The notes beneath the pieces were generated by a model that was given only the letters and a program-made list of their open reading frames with translations, was not told where the DNA came from and did not search any database. The position numbers were made by a program, and so were the translations under genes. A stretch of 64,000 nucleotides of DNA from Arcicella rosea (GTDB lineage Bacteria; Bacteroidota; Bacteroidia; Cytophagales; Spirosomataceae): the NCBI RefSeq assembly GCF_040543805.1, contig NZ_JBEUMS010000018.1, positions 1 through 64,000 of the forward strand, given 5' to 3'. Each line of letters opens with the position of its first letter. The stretch's first letter is position 1. Below are positions 8,090 to 15,556 of the stretch, one piece after another.

Positions 8090-8120
8090 AAAAAGCATTA
8101 AACTAGCCGTAGGGTTATTC

Positions 8121-8232
8121 CCGCCGTTGTTGGTGTTTGTTCACCAACAACACGTGCGTAAGCAATGAACCAATTATCAAAATCATTTCTCAAACTAGTC
8201 GTAGAAAATTCTAAGACCAGTTTGTACCCAAA
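8121..8232 (+). repeat. cassette spacer repeat, copy F
   Basis: The perfect hairpin gttgttggtg (8126-8135) / caccaacaac (8142-8151) is followed by cacgtgcgtaagcaatgaac, caattatcaaaatcat and a mosaic tail (caaactagtcgtag, ctaagaccagtttg). It ends close to the WYL regulator start at 8252. Confidence 0.8.
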
Positions 8233-8251
8233 CATCAACTGCAAGAAAAAA

Positions 8252-8941
8252 ATGAACGGTAATGATACTAAACGACTTTCACGCCTCACTGCAATAATAA
8301 CACAGTTGCAAACAAAACGTCTTTTGACGGCAACAACACTTGCAGAAAAATTTAATGTAAGTATCAGAACCATTTATCGGGACATTAGAGCTTTAGAACA
8401 AGCAGGCGTTCCAATCGTTACGGAAGACGGAAAAGGTTATTCGCTAATGGAAGGTTACAGAGTTCCGCCTGTAATGTTCACAGAGGCTCAGGCAAATGCG
8501 TTAATTACTGCTGAACAATTGGTTCTCAAAAACAAAGACACTTCATTCATTAAAAATTACACAGAAGCCATTGAAAAAGTAAAATCAGTCTTGAAATATA
8601 ACTTACAAGACAAAACGAACTTACTTTCAGAAAGAACACGATTTGACCAAAATAACAATCAAGAAAGAAACAGTAGTCATTTATCTGACCTACAATTTGC
8701 TTTGACAAATTTTCGGCTTACAAAAATTGAATACACCAACGAACAAAATAAAACCACAACCCGGTACATTGAAGCATTTGCGTTGTTAAGCACCGAAAAT
8801 TGGTTGTTGGTTGCCTATTGTAGATTGAGAAGAGAATTTCGTTTTTTTCGTTTGGACAGAATAAATAAATTAGAAATTCTTACAGATAAATTTGAACCAC
8901 ACAAAATGACCTTGCAAGAATATTTTGATAACTATTCTTGA
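8252..8941 (+). CDS. HTH/WYL transcriptional regulator, YafY-type (229 aa)
   Basis: An N-terminal winged helix-turn-helix (about residues 8-62; LAEKFNVSIRTIYRDIRALEQAGVPI) precedes a WYL ligand-binding domain (about 138-220). The family binds nucleic-acid-like or other small ligands through WYL. The frame is open from 8165 inside the spacer repeat, but ATG 8252 (MNGNDTKRLSRLTAI) gives the normal start. A paralogue lies at 41272-41961. In both places the regulator gene is followed on the same strand by a target gene, with the same operator-like sequence between them, which supports local repression. The stop TGA at 8939-8941 lies just before that operator. Confidence 0.88.
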   Translation: MNGNDTKRLSRLTAIITQLQTKRLLTATTLAEKFNVSIRTIYRDIRALEQAGVPIVTEDGKGYSLMEGYRVPPVMFTEAQANALITAEQLVLKNKDTSFIKNYTEAIEKVKSVLKYNLQDKTNLLSERTRFDQNNNQERNSSHLSDLQFALTNFRLTKIEYTNEQNKTTTRYIEAFALLSTENWLLVAYCRLRREFRFFRLDRINKLEILTDKFEPHKMTLQEYFDNYS

Positions 8942-8944
8942 CCC

Positions 8945-8980
8945 CTGACATAAGGCTGTCAATTGACAGGTATAAGTTTG
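8945..8980 (+). promoter_or_regulatory. operator (TGACATA...TGTCA) and -7 box before the hydrolase gene
   Basis: The sequence ctgacataaggctgtcaat (8945-8963) matches 17 of 19 bases of the minus strand at 41226-41244, upstream of the DinB gene. It overlaps a perfect palindrome, ctgtcaattgacag (8956-8969). A Bacteroidota -7 box, TAAGTTTG, follows at 8973-8980. A protein bound here would cover the -33 region. The likely ligand is the WYL regulator encoded just upstream. Confidence 0.65.
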
Positions 8981-9009
8981 CTTCATTATTAATCTTTAAA
9001 AGAATAAAA

Positions 9010-9972
9010 ATGACAAACGAAATTAATTCAATGCTTAATTCTACCAATTTTCCCAAACCCACTCTTATTTCAGTTAACGGTGTGGAGCTAGAAGTCTTTG
9101 TAGCAGGCAAACAAAATGCAGGCAAACCTATTGTACTCTGTCACGGTTTTCCAGAACATGCTTTTTCTTGGCGTTATCAGGTGCCCGCTCTTGTTGCAGC
9201 TGGCTATCATGTCATCATTCCAAACCAGAGAGGTTATGGTAACTCATCCAGTCCGACCGAAGTAACCGAATACGACATTGCACATTTGACAGGTGACCTA
9301 GTCGCACTACTCGATTACTTTGGATATGAAGATGCCACTTTTGTTGGTCACGATTGGGGAGCCAATGTTGTTTGGAGTCTGGCACTATTGCATCCTAAGC
9401 GGGTAAATAAAATAATAAACTTAGCTTTACCTTATCAAGAGCGTGGCGAAAGGCCATGGATTGAGTTTATGGAAGCAATTTTTGGAGGAGACTTCTACTT
9501 TGTTCACTTCAATCGGCAATCAGGAGTAGCAGATGCTATAATGAATGAAAACGCATCCCAATTCCTCCGTAACATATTCCGCAAGAACATACCTCCCACA
9601 CCACCAGAGCCAGGAATGCTAATGATTAATTTTGCAAGAGCAGAAAAACCACTAGGAGAGCCTTTAATGGAAGATAACGAACTTTCAGTATTTGTTTCTG
9701 CCTTCGAATCATCAGGATTTACAGGAAGCATAAATTGGTATAGAAACCTTGATAGAAACTGGCATTTAATGGCAAATGTAACCCCAATCATTCATCAACC
9801 GACTCTTATGATATATGGTGAACGGGATACGATTCCAAAGTCTGAAAACCTAAAAAACATTGTTCCAAATTTGGATATTGTTAGTTTAGATTGTGGTCAT
9901 TGGATTCAACAAGAAAAGCCAGAAGAAACGACCCAATCAATATTAAAATGGTTAGAACAAGAAAATGCTTAA
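9010..9972 (+). CDS. alpha/beta hydrolase, epoxide-hydrolase-like (320 aa)
   Basis: The sequence has an alpha/beta hydrolase fold with an epoxide-hydrolase signature. The oxyanion loop is HGFPE near residue 48, followed by SWRYQVPALVAAGYHVIIPNQRGYGNSS. The nucleophile elbow is GHDWGANV near 117-124, where Asp rather than Ser is the nucleophile. The later Asp is in YGERDTIPK, and the His is in CGHWIQQEKPEE. The family hydrolyses epoxides, and some members dehalogenate. ATG 9010 is chosen over the longer frame from 8938, because only this start lies downstream of the operator and -7 box. The last eight bases overlap the next gene, so the two are co-translated. Confidence 0.85.
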   Translation: MTNEINSMLNSTNFPKPTLISVNGVELEVFVAGKQNAGKPIVLCHGFPEHAFSWRYQVPALVAAGYHVIIPNQRGYGNSSSPTEVTEYDIAHLTGDLVALLDYFGYEDATFVGHDWGANVVWSLALLHPKRVNKIINLALPYQERGERPWIEFMEAIFGGDFYFVHFNRQSGVADAIMNENASQFLRNIFRKNIPPTPPEPGMLMINFARAEKPLGEPLMEDNELSVFVSAFESSGFTGSINWYRNLDRNWHLMANVTPIIHQPTLMIYGERDTIPKSENLKNIVPNLDIVSLDCGHWIQQEKPEETTQSILKWLEQENA

Positions 9973-10546
9973 TAAGGACGTAGAAACATATTGTCCTGAA
10001 AGTCGAATAGATTGGAGACAATGGTTGGAAGAGAATCATCACTCCAAACAATCTGTTTGGCTTGTTTATTATACGAAAAAGTCAAATCTTCCTTCAATAA
10101 GTTGGAGTGAAGCCGTTGATGAAGCACTTTGCTTTGGTTGGATTGACAGCACAAAAAAAACGATTGACGAATTTTCATATATGCAGTTTTTTAGCAAGCG
10201 TAAACCTAAAAGCAATTGGTCAAAAGTCAATAAAGAAAAAGTTCAACAACTCATTGAAAACGAACTAATGACAAAAGCGGGTTATGAAAGCATTGAAATC
10301 GCAAAACGAAACGATTCTTGGACAATTTTAGATGAGGTAGAAGAGCTGATAATACCGAATGATTTAGACAATGCGTTCAATAATCACAAGGGTTCAAAGG
10401 CTTTCTTTCTGAGTTTGAGTAAATCGACAAGAAAAATAATATTAAGCTGGATAGCCCTTGCCAAAAGACAAGAAACTCGACAAAAGCGCATAAACGAAGT
10501 TGTAGAAAGTGCAGCGCAAAATCTTAGACCAAAGCACTTGCGATGA
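9965..10546 (+). CDS. YdeI/OmpD-associated family protein (193 aa)
   Basis: This is a soluble protein of the YdeI/OmdA group. Seen are the N-terminal DUF1801-like part (DWRQWLEENHHSKQSVWLVYYTKKS), the hallmark SEAVDEALCFGWIDSTKK at about residues 48-65, FFSKRKPKSNWSKVNKEKV, and a C-terminal region with RKIILSWIALAKRQETRQKRINEVV. In enterobacteria a relative affects resistance to polymyxin or bacteriocins; the molecular activity is unknown. The gene overlaps the hydrolase by eight bases and ends in a spacer with two hairpins. Together with the WYL gene it forms a three-gene module. Confidence 0.82.
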   Translation: MLNKDVETYCPESRIDWRQWLEENHHSKQSVWLVYYTKKSNLPSISWSEAVDEALCFGWIDSTKKTIDEFSYMQFFSKRKPKSNWSKVNKEKVQQLIENELMTKAGYESIEIAKRNDSWTILDEVEELIIPNDLDNAFNNHKGSKAFFLSLSKSTRKIILSWIALAKRQETRQKRINEVVESAAQNLRPKHLR

Positions 10547-10570
10547 TAGAAAAGTCACATACGGCTAAAC

Positions 10571-10628
10571 AGGGGTTTGGCAAAAGTGGAGCTGACGTAT
10601 TTCAAATGCTCCACCTTCGTCAAGCCCT
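10571..10628. other. imperfect long hairpin in convergent spacer
   Basis: The arms 10571-10592 and 10608-10628 pair imperfectly, with a perfect gtggagc/gctccac core of seven bases next to the loop. The outer arms ggggtttgg and tcaagccct also pair partly. Such large imperfect hairpins after a short accessory gene recall folded attC sites, but no canonical RYYYAAC/GTTRRRY pair is seen at its ends. Confidence 0.45.
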
Positions 10629-10640
10629 AACCATTATGCC

Positions 10641-10666
10641 ATTGTTGGTGTTTTTTTACCAACAAT
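10641..10666. terminator. hairpin related to the spacer-repeat hairpin
   Basis: Stem attgttggt (10641-10649) / accaacaat (10658-10666) with a T-rich loop. It is a variant of the GTTGTTGGTG hairpin; the outer pair changed on both sides (G-C to A-T), so pairing is kept. It lies between convergent genes and probably ends transcription from both. Confidence 0.65.
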
Positions 10667-10681
10667 ACGAAATTTTGTAGT

Positions 10682-11083
10682 TTACTTACTTTGTTGAGCT
10701 TTACCTGCTGAACCTTCCATTTTAATTCTTTCACGATGTTGCATTCCCCATCTGGTCATTGCTCCAACTACCTCTTCAAGGGTTTGACTGTAAGGTAATA
10801 GCTCATACTCAATAGTAACGGGATACCCAGCAGTTACTTTTCTGATGATAAATCCATTCAATTCAAGGTCTTTTAATTCGCTTGATAATACTCTGGCAGA
10901 AATACCTTTTACTTGTCGTTGAAGTTCGGTAAATCTATGGTTTCCTCTCGCTATCGAGATGATTATCATCAATTTCCATTTTCCGCCAATAGAATATAAG
11001 GCATCACTAACTGCTGCTAATACTCTGTTACATTCTTCTGAAAACTCCTTGCTATTTTCTGTTTTTTCAACCTGTTCTTTCAT
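10682..11083 (-). CDS. HxlR-family transcriptional regulator (133 aa)
   Basis: This is a winged-helix regulator of the HxlR family. It has CNRVLAAVSDALYSIGGKWKLMIIISI at residues 19-45 with the conserved GGKWK, then HRFTELQRQVKGISARVLSSELKDLELNGFI as the DNA-binding helix region, a wing with VTIEYELLPYSQTL, and MTRWGMQHRERI near the end. It is divergent from the SnoaL-like gene at 11196 with a 112-base spacer, in the same arrangement as the HxlR/SDR/SnoaL module at 4946-6675. It is the second HxlR gene in the window; the two are clearly distinct. Confidence 0.88.
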   Translation of the reverse strand: MKEQVEKTENSKEFSEECNRVLAAVSDALYSIGGKWKLMIIISIARGNHRFTELQRQVKGISARVLSSELKDLELNGFIIRKVTAGYPVTIEYELLPYSQTLEEVVGAMTRWGMQHRERIKMEGSAGKAQQSK

Positions 11084-11117
11084 TGTAATCTTCTTTGGTT
11101 ATTAAAATAATAGCAGC

Positions 11118-11168
11118 TAACCTTTAGGTAATCGCTAATAAATTGTAAGCAAATGTACTCTACTTTTG
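11118..11168. promoter_or_regulatory. divergent -7 boxes and near-palindrome between HxlR and SnoaL-like genes
   Basis: TACTTTTG at 11161-11168 reads toward the gene at 11196. TACATTTG, on the minus strand at 11157-11150, reads toward the HxlR gene. The two boxes are three bases apart. A near-palindrome, taacctttaggtaa (11118-11131), lies downstream of the minus-strand box, where a repressor would act on the regulator's own promoter. No convincing -33 TTG was found for either. Confidence 0.45.
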
Positions 11169-11195
11169 GTGCATAATTATTAAAACAACAAAATC

Positions 11196-11633
11196 ATGAC
11201 ACTAGAAACTTTAAAAATCAAAGAGGAATTACGTGACTTAATAGACGCTTATGCCTACTTAGGTGACGAAAAGAAAATTTCAGAACAAATGGGTTTATTT
11301 ACTCCCGATGTTATTTACAAAGCTTACATGGGCGACTTTTTAGCAGCAAATGTTTCTGGAACAGAAAGCTTGGAAAAAGAATTTAATGGACACGCTTCTC
11401 TGGTAAAAACCTATTTTACCATGAATGGACAGCACACCGTGAAAATTGATGGAGAGACAGCAACAGGTGTTTCTTTTTCACAATTAAAAATGGTAAGAGA
11501 AGTTGAAGGGAAAGATGTTTTGACAGATTACAGTGTTAAATATGATGACAAATATGTGCGTCAAAATGGAAAATGGTTCATCAAAGAACGTACAGGCTAC
11601 TTTCTAATCATAGAAGCTAGACCTATTGCTTGA
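11196..11633 (+). CDS. SnoaL-like / NTF2-fold protein (145 aa)
   Basis: The protein has an NTF2-like fold. The first helix LKIKEELRDLIDAYAYLGDEKKISEQMGLFTPDVIYKAY is typical of SnoaL-like domains. A central HTVKIDGETATGVSFSQLKMV region and the final strand NGKWFIKERTGYFLIIEARPI follow. Members include small-molecule hydratases and cyclases, and non-catalytic binders. The length is normal and there is no signal peptide. It faces the HxlR regulator at 10682-11083, which probably controls it. Confidence 0.8.
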   Translation: MTLETLKIKEELRDLIDAYAYLGDEKKISEQMGLFTPDVIYKAYMGDFLAANVSGTESLEKEFNGHASLVKTYFTMNGQHTVKIDGETATGVSFSQLKMVREVEGKDVLTDYSVKYDDKYVRQNGKWFIKERTGYFLIIEARPIA

Positions 11634-11653
11634 TAGCGTATTCGCACAAAATC

Positions 11654-11686
11654 ACTCATGGCATGACTCTAAGTCATGCCATGAGT
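11654..11686. repeat. 33-bp palindrome, copy 1
   Basis: Perfect 15-bp arms (actcatggcatgact and its complement) flank a cta loop. The same arms occur at 16111-16143 with a ctg loop. A half copy (actctaagtcatgtcat) occurs at 15063-15079. No T-run follows. It lies just after the SnoaL-like gene. Confidence 0.85.
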
Positions 11687-11691
11687 AACGA

Positions 11692-11760
11692 TTGTCAAGA
11701 GTAAAGTCCCTTAATGCTAAATACAAGTACCATAACGCCTAAGTGAAATGGCATAAAACA
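11692..11760. repeat. diverged copy of the 21/42-bp repeat family
   Basis: The stretch gctaaatacaagtaccataa followed by a gtgaaatggcataa segment matches the units of the array at 15080-15283 (ctaaatgtaagtatcat, gaaatggcataac). It lies directly after the 33-bp palindrome, as the main array lies near the half copy of that palindrome. Confidence 0.6.
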
Positions 11761-12082
11761 CTCTGTTACCGAAGATTATCTTATTAGATATACACAGGGT
11801 ATTGCTTTTTTTCTTTGGGAAGATTATACATTGGGTGAATATAGAGACTACATAATACAGAGTAAAGAATATTTTCTACATCAACAAATATCAAAAAATA
11901 TAGAACAGAATGCTTTTGTGCAGTGGAAGCATAACCAAATGTATATTGCCTTAGGGTTTGCGTTAAATGTAATAAATAGTTCAGGTAGCCACTACAAAGA
12001 AGTGGAAATGCAAGATATTACCAAATTTGGACAAGTATTGAAAATCCATAATGCAGTACTTCGAGAGATTATTTTATGTTGA
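11747..12082 (+). pseudogene. remnant of an unidentified gene
   Basis: A frame of about 110 codons is open from 11747, with no ATG near its beginning; the first usable start is a TTG at 11831. The product (…EDYLIRYTQGIAFFLWEDYTL, then IQSKEYFLHQQISKNIEQ and MYIALGFALNVINSSG) looks like real helical protein and not a random translation. I do not recognise it. The left end runs into the repeat sequence at 11692-11760. The most likely reading is a gene that lost its 5' part when the repeat spread or recombined. It could also be a short TTG-started gene of 83 codons. Confidence 0.4.
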
Positions 12083-12226
12083 AGATAATGTAGAAGCGTG
12101 CTAAGCTCGCATTTGGGTATAATATAAGTATATGATTTTATTCTATTTGAAGTCAATAAGAATACTCTTTTTACAAAAATCAAACTTTCATAGGTTTGGT
12201 AAATGAACAATATAAGCAATGAATCC

Positions 12227-13237
12227 TTACTTATATTGTTCATTTGCCAAACCTAATCTCTTCTGAATTTTTTCTCTTAAGAGTCTAGGCTCCAATACTT
12301 CCATTCCATCTCCAAAGCCTAGAATTTCCCTTTCAAGTTCAAAGTTGAGCTGTACTTTTATTTCGATAATTATTCCTTTATGATTCCTTTCAATTACTTG
12401 CTGTGAATGATGAAGTGGTTTTGTTTCTACATAAGGAGCATGAAGATTCGATACCTGAATACGTACTCTACTGTTTCTAATATTATTACTAACCGTTGCA
12501 CCAATTACATGATAATAATACAACTCAGGGCTATATCTTAAGTTTTCGATATAAGGAAGTTGTGCGTCAACTTGTAAATCCAAGATTCTATCAAGGGCCA
12601 AATTGCTAATAGTGTCTTTAGAGTGTTTAACACCTACTGCAAACCATCTATTTTTATATTCCTTCAGCCACCATACATGAAAATGAAATTGGTTAGCATC
12701 TCTCGCTTTAAATGATTTGTAATTGATACATACTGCTTTTTTCTGAAGGATAGCTTGATAAATGGTATCTAAGTAACTAAGCCCTCGCAAATTTTCATTC
12801 TTCTCAAAGTCAATTACCGATGCTCTTTTTTCTTTATTACTATAAATATGTTCTTCAAGCTTATTGACTACTTCACTGAGTTGGTTGAAGTGTGAAAAAC
12901 CTTTGAATTGCTTCAACATGTCAAGTGCTTCGTTCATTCTGGAAACATCTGCACCGGTCAAAGGCGTTTTTGTGATACTAAAATTGGGGTCTTCGTAAGT
13001 ATAAAATTTTTTGTCGATAACAATAATCGGTGCTTCATAACCCAATTTTTCACTTCTCATCATTTGTATATCAGCCTGAATACTTCTTTTGCTGATTCCT
13101 TTACGGATTCCTTCATACTCATAAAGAGCCTCCGAAACACTTTCTATCAAGTCTTCCAAAGTCCATTTTCTGTGACGGTTCTGCAAACAAGTATCAATGG
13201 TTTTATAGCGAATTAAGGCATTTCTATTAGCAGGCAT
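12227..13237 (-). CDS. WYL-domain transcriptional regulator (336 aa)
   Basis: The protein has an N-terminal helix-turn-helix region (about residues 8-75; TLEDLIESVSEALYEYEG, then SKRSIQADIQMMRS). A middle linker follows, then a WYL domain (about 160-250, with KKAVCINYKSF, HVWWLKEYKNRWFAVG and LALDRILDLQV) and a C-terminal extension (GFGDGMEVLEPRLLREKIQKRL). It is longer than the YafY-type WYL genes at 8252 and 41272. It is divergent from rtcB with a 200-base spacer. WYL regulators next to rtcB are common in Bacteroidota, so control of RNA-repair genes is a reasonable inference. Confidence 0.85.
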   Translation of the reverse strand: MPANRNALIRYKTIDTCLQNRHRKWTLEDLIESVSEALYEYEGIRKGISKRSIQADIQMMRSEKLGYEAPIIVIDKKFYTYEDPNFSITKTPLTGADVSRMNEALDMLKQFKGFSHFNQLSEVVNKLEEHIYSNKEKRASVIDFEKNENLRGLSYLDTIYQAILQKKAVCINYKSFKARDANQFHFHVWWLKEYKNRWFAVGVKHSKDTISNLALDRILDLQVDAQLPYIENLRYSPELYYYHVIGATVSNNIRNSRVRIQVSNLHAPYVETKPLHHSQQVIERNHKGIIIEIKVQLNFELEREILGFGDGMEVLEPRLLREKIQKRLGLANEQYK

Positions 13238-13437
13238 AACTTTGAGTTGTGAATTATGAGTGATGAGTTTTTTTGAAATATTTTACTAAAAATAGAAAAT
13301 AATTTTTGCTACGCAAAAAGACTGCGTTGTGGGCTTGCAACTTTGTAGTGTCATCAAAAGAGAAGTGTATATTATTCTTTTAATGATAAAACTCGTATGA
13401 AAATTTTAAAATCACTTATTGAAAAGTAAATAACACA

Positions 13438-14976
13438 ATGAACATTTTAACAGAAGAAAAAATCGTCCAAGAAGATTTACAAGCCTTGGGCGTACAATCA
13501 GAGGAAGCTTTAGCTAAGTTTTCAAGAGTTGCTGGCGGCTTAATAAGTAATGGTGTATATCCAAAAGTACAAGTGCTATTGATGTTTGCCCAAATGATAG
13601 AATCACCCAAGAAGTTTTCGTTTTCTAAAAATAAACTGACTAATCTAGCACTTTATACCAAGCATCTAAAGGAAATAGGTCAAGAAATCATATTGAGTGA
13701 TTATGGTAAATCATTAATCGAAGCAGAGAATGCTAAACCTAAGTTTGAATTGACCAAAATAGGTCGCCAAGCAAATGTTGATGTAGATTTACGGGAAGAA
13801 GCGTTAACCTATAAAATTTACGGAGCGAATCAAATCGAACAAGGAGCTTTAGACCAAATGCAAACTGCCATGAAATTACCAATTTCGGTAGCAGGAGCGT
13901 TGATGCCCGATGCTCATCAAGGTTATGGTTTGCCGATTGGTGGCGTATTGGCGACTACTGCCAACACCATTATTCCTTATGCTGTCGGCGTGGATATTGC
14001 TTGCAGAATGTGCATGAGTATCTTCGATTTGCCAGTCAATATGATTCAAAAAGAAGATAAATTGTTAAAAAAAGTACTGATAGAAAACACATTTTTCGGA
14101 ATAGGAGCAGAATCAGGAAAGAAATTTGATGATTCATTATTCGATCGTTCGGAATGGGGAGCGATTAAAATTACCCGTGATTTGAAAGACAAAGCTTACA
14201 GACAATTGGGTACTTCTGGAACAGGAAATCATTTTGTGGAATGGGGCGTTTTAGAGATTTTAGCAGAAGACGATTTAATGAATTTGCCTAAAGGTTCATA
14301 CTTAACTTTACTTTCACATTCTGGTTCAAGGGGTTTGGGAGGCAATATTGCGAATCATTATTCAAAAATTGCCATGAACAAAACTCGCTTACCAAAAGAA
14401 GCCAAACATTTGGCTTGGTTGGATATGAATACCGACGAAGGACAAGAATACTGGTTGGCAATGAATTTAGCAGGTGACTATGCCTCGGCGAATCACCACG
14501 AAATTCACAATAAAATTGCCAGAGCGATGAATCAAAATCCTTTGAAACGCATTGAAAATCACCATAATTTTGCTTGGAAAGAACAATTGGCAGATGGAAC
14601 AGAAATTATGGTGCATAGAAAAGGAGCAACACCAGCAGGAGCAAATGACTTAGGTATTATTCCTGCTTCAATGACTCAGCCAGGTTTTGTGATTCGTGGA
14701 AAAGGGATTGATGAGGGTATTAATTCAGCTTCGCACGGAGCAGGACGGAAGATGTCGAGAACCAAAGCTTTTGGAATGATTACCAAGAATGATTTAAAAG
14801 ATGCCCTTGACAAAGCAGGCGTACAGTTGATTGGTGCAGATTTGGACGAAGCACCACAAGCCTACAAGGACATCAATAAAGTAATGGCTTCGCAAGAAGA
14901 ATTGGTAAAAGTATTAGCGAAATTCTCGCCAAAAATCGTAAGAATGGCAGACGGACGTGAAAAAGCCGAAGATTAA
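13438..14976 (+). CDS. rtcB: RtcB-family tRNA-splicing/RNA-repair ligase (512 aa)
   Basis: RtcB joins RNA ends bearing 2',3'-cyclic phosphate or 3'-phosphate to 5'-OH ends, using GTP and manganese. Seen are MPDAHQGYGLPIGG at about residues 156-169, the metal-binding Cys in VGVDIAC (near 189), GTSGTGNHFVEWG, LLSHSGSRGLG, NHHEIHNKIA, and HRKGATPAG near 393, whose His is the expected guanylylation site. The consensus GCGM after GVDI is here ACRM, a known-type variant. About 100 residues precede the catalytic core, making it longer than the E. coli enzyme. ATG 13438 starts it, and a strong terminator follows the stop. It is divergent from a WYL regulator. Confidence 0.93.
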   Translation: MNILTEEKIVQEDLQALGVQSEEALAKFSRVAGGLISNGVYPKVQVLLMFAQMIESPKKFSFSKNKLTNLALYTKHLKEIGQEIILSDYGKSLIEAENAKPKFELTKIGRQANVDVDLREEALTYKIYGANQIEQGALDQMQTAMKLPISVAGALMPDAHQGYGLPIGGVLATTANTIIPYAVGVDIACRMCMSIFDLPVNMIQKEDKLLKKVLIENTFFGIGAESGKKFDDSLFDRSEWGAIKITRDLKDKAYRQLGTSGTGNHFVEWGVLEILAEDDLMNLPKGSYLTLLSHSGSRGLGGNIANHYSKIAMNKTRLPKEAKHLAWLDMNTDEGQEYWLAMNLAGDYASANHHEIHNKIARAMNQNPLKRIENHHNFAWKEQLADGTEIMVHRKGATPAGANDLGIIPASMTQPGFVIRGKGIDEGINSASHGAGRKMSRTKAFGMITKNDLKDALDKAGVQLIGADLDEAPQAYKDINKVMASQEELVKVLAKFSPKIVRMADGREKAED

Positions 14977-14977
14977 C

Positions 14978-15015
14978 AAAACGCTTGGTAGGATTATTCT
15001 TATCAAGCGTTTTTG
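14978..15015 (+). terminator. rho-independent terminator of rtcB
   Basis: The stem aaaacgcttg / caagcgtttt extends by two more pairs, one of them wobble, around a short loop. A run of T follows (15011-15017). It lies two bases after the rtcB stop codon. Confidence 0.85.
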
Positions 15016-15062
15016 TTTCCCTAACTATGACATTTTGAAGCAATGATTTTATTACTAATATT

Positions 15063-15283
15063 ACTCTAAGTCATGTCATTTATAACGATTAAAATGGCAT
15101 GACGCTAAATGCAAGAGCCATGTATAAAGATTAAAATGCCATATATCAAGATTGAAATGGCATAATACTAAATGTAAGTGACAATTATAAAGATTAAAAT
15201 GGCATAACACTAAATGTAAGTATCATATATCAAGATTGAAATGGCATAACGCTAAATTCAAGTGACATATATCAGATGAGAAT
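15063..15283. repeat. 21/42-bp higher-order tandem repeat
   Basis: Two alternating 21-base half-units form 42-base units. One half starts gattRaaatggcataac and the other is of the aatgtaagtatcatatatca type. One single half-unit (gattaaaatgccatatatca) breaks the alternation at about 15138-15158. About four and a half 42-base units are present. The left end carries half of the 33-bp palindrome found complete at 11654 and 16111. It lies in a 580-base gene-free stretch between rtcB and the PhnB-like gene. A worn copy is at 11692-11760. Confidence 0.85.
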
Positions 15284-15345
15284 TCGCCGTTGTTAGTCTT
15301 TGTTCACCACCAACACCTGCCTAAGCAACACACTAAAAGACTATA
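15284..15345 (+). repeat. cassette spacer repeat, copy H (partial)
   Basis: The sequence cgccgttgttagtctttgtt with caccaccaacacc, then gcctaagcaacacactaaa, is a diverged copy of the hairpin plus box of the 2-8 kb repeats. It shows that the family extends beyond the main array. The hairpin arms no longer pair perfectly. Confidence 0.7.
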
Positions 15346-15556
15346 TTTCTATCACAAAAAGAGATAATTTTCTTCATCGAAGAAAAAAATAGTTTCAATA
15401 GAATCATCGGATGTTCTTTTTAATTTGAGTCGTAGGAGAGAACCTGCGACTAATTGTAGATATTGGCACAAAGAACCCCTATTTTGTCGCTTTTAGACCT
15501 TGTTTATTTACTGTTAAAGCTTAGGTTTGTGTATAAAGAATTTAAACTAAAAAACT
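15346..15556. other. gene-free spacer with two small hairpins
   Basis: A ttttcttc/gaagaaaa hairpin lies near 15370-15390, and an agtcgtagg/cctgcgact hairpin at 15428-15451. No T-run follows the second closely. The rest is AT-rich leader before the PhnB-like gene. No gene or RNA family was recognised. Confidence 0.4.

Noticed and set aside
2302..8232. Typical integron attC sites
   Set aside because: The canonical RYYYAAC and GTTRRRY ends were searched for by eye in each spacer and were not found in matching positions. The spacers form separate hairpins. The integron reading is therefore kept only as an analogy.
12908..13216. 102-codon plus-strand frame
   Set aside because: It lies antisense within the WYL regulator gene, which has clear domain evidence.
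13238..13437. Third inverted-repeat element with 8-base iterations
   Set aside because: The stretch near 13240-13270 has a gagttgtgaattatgagtg theme, but no inverted partner arm was found nearby.
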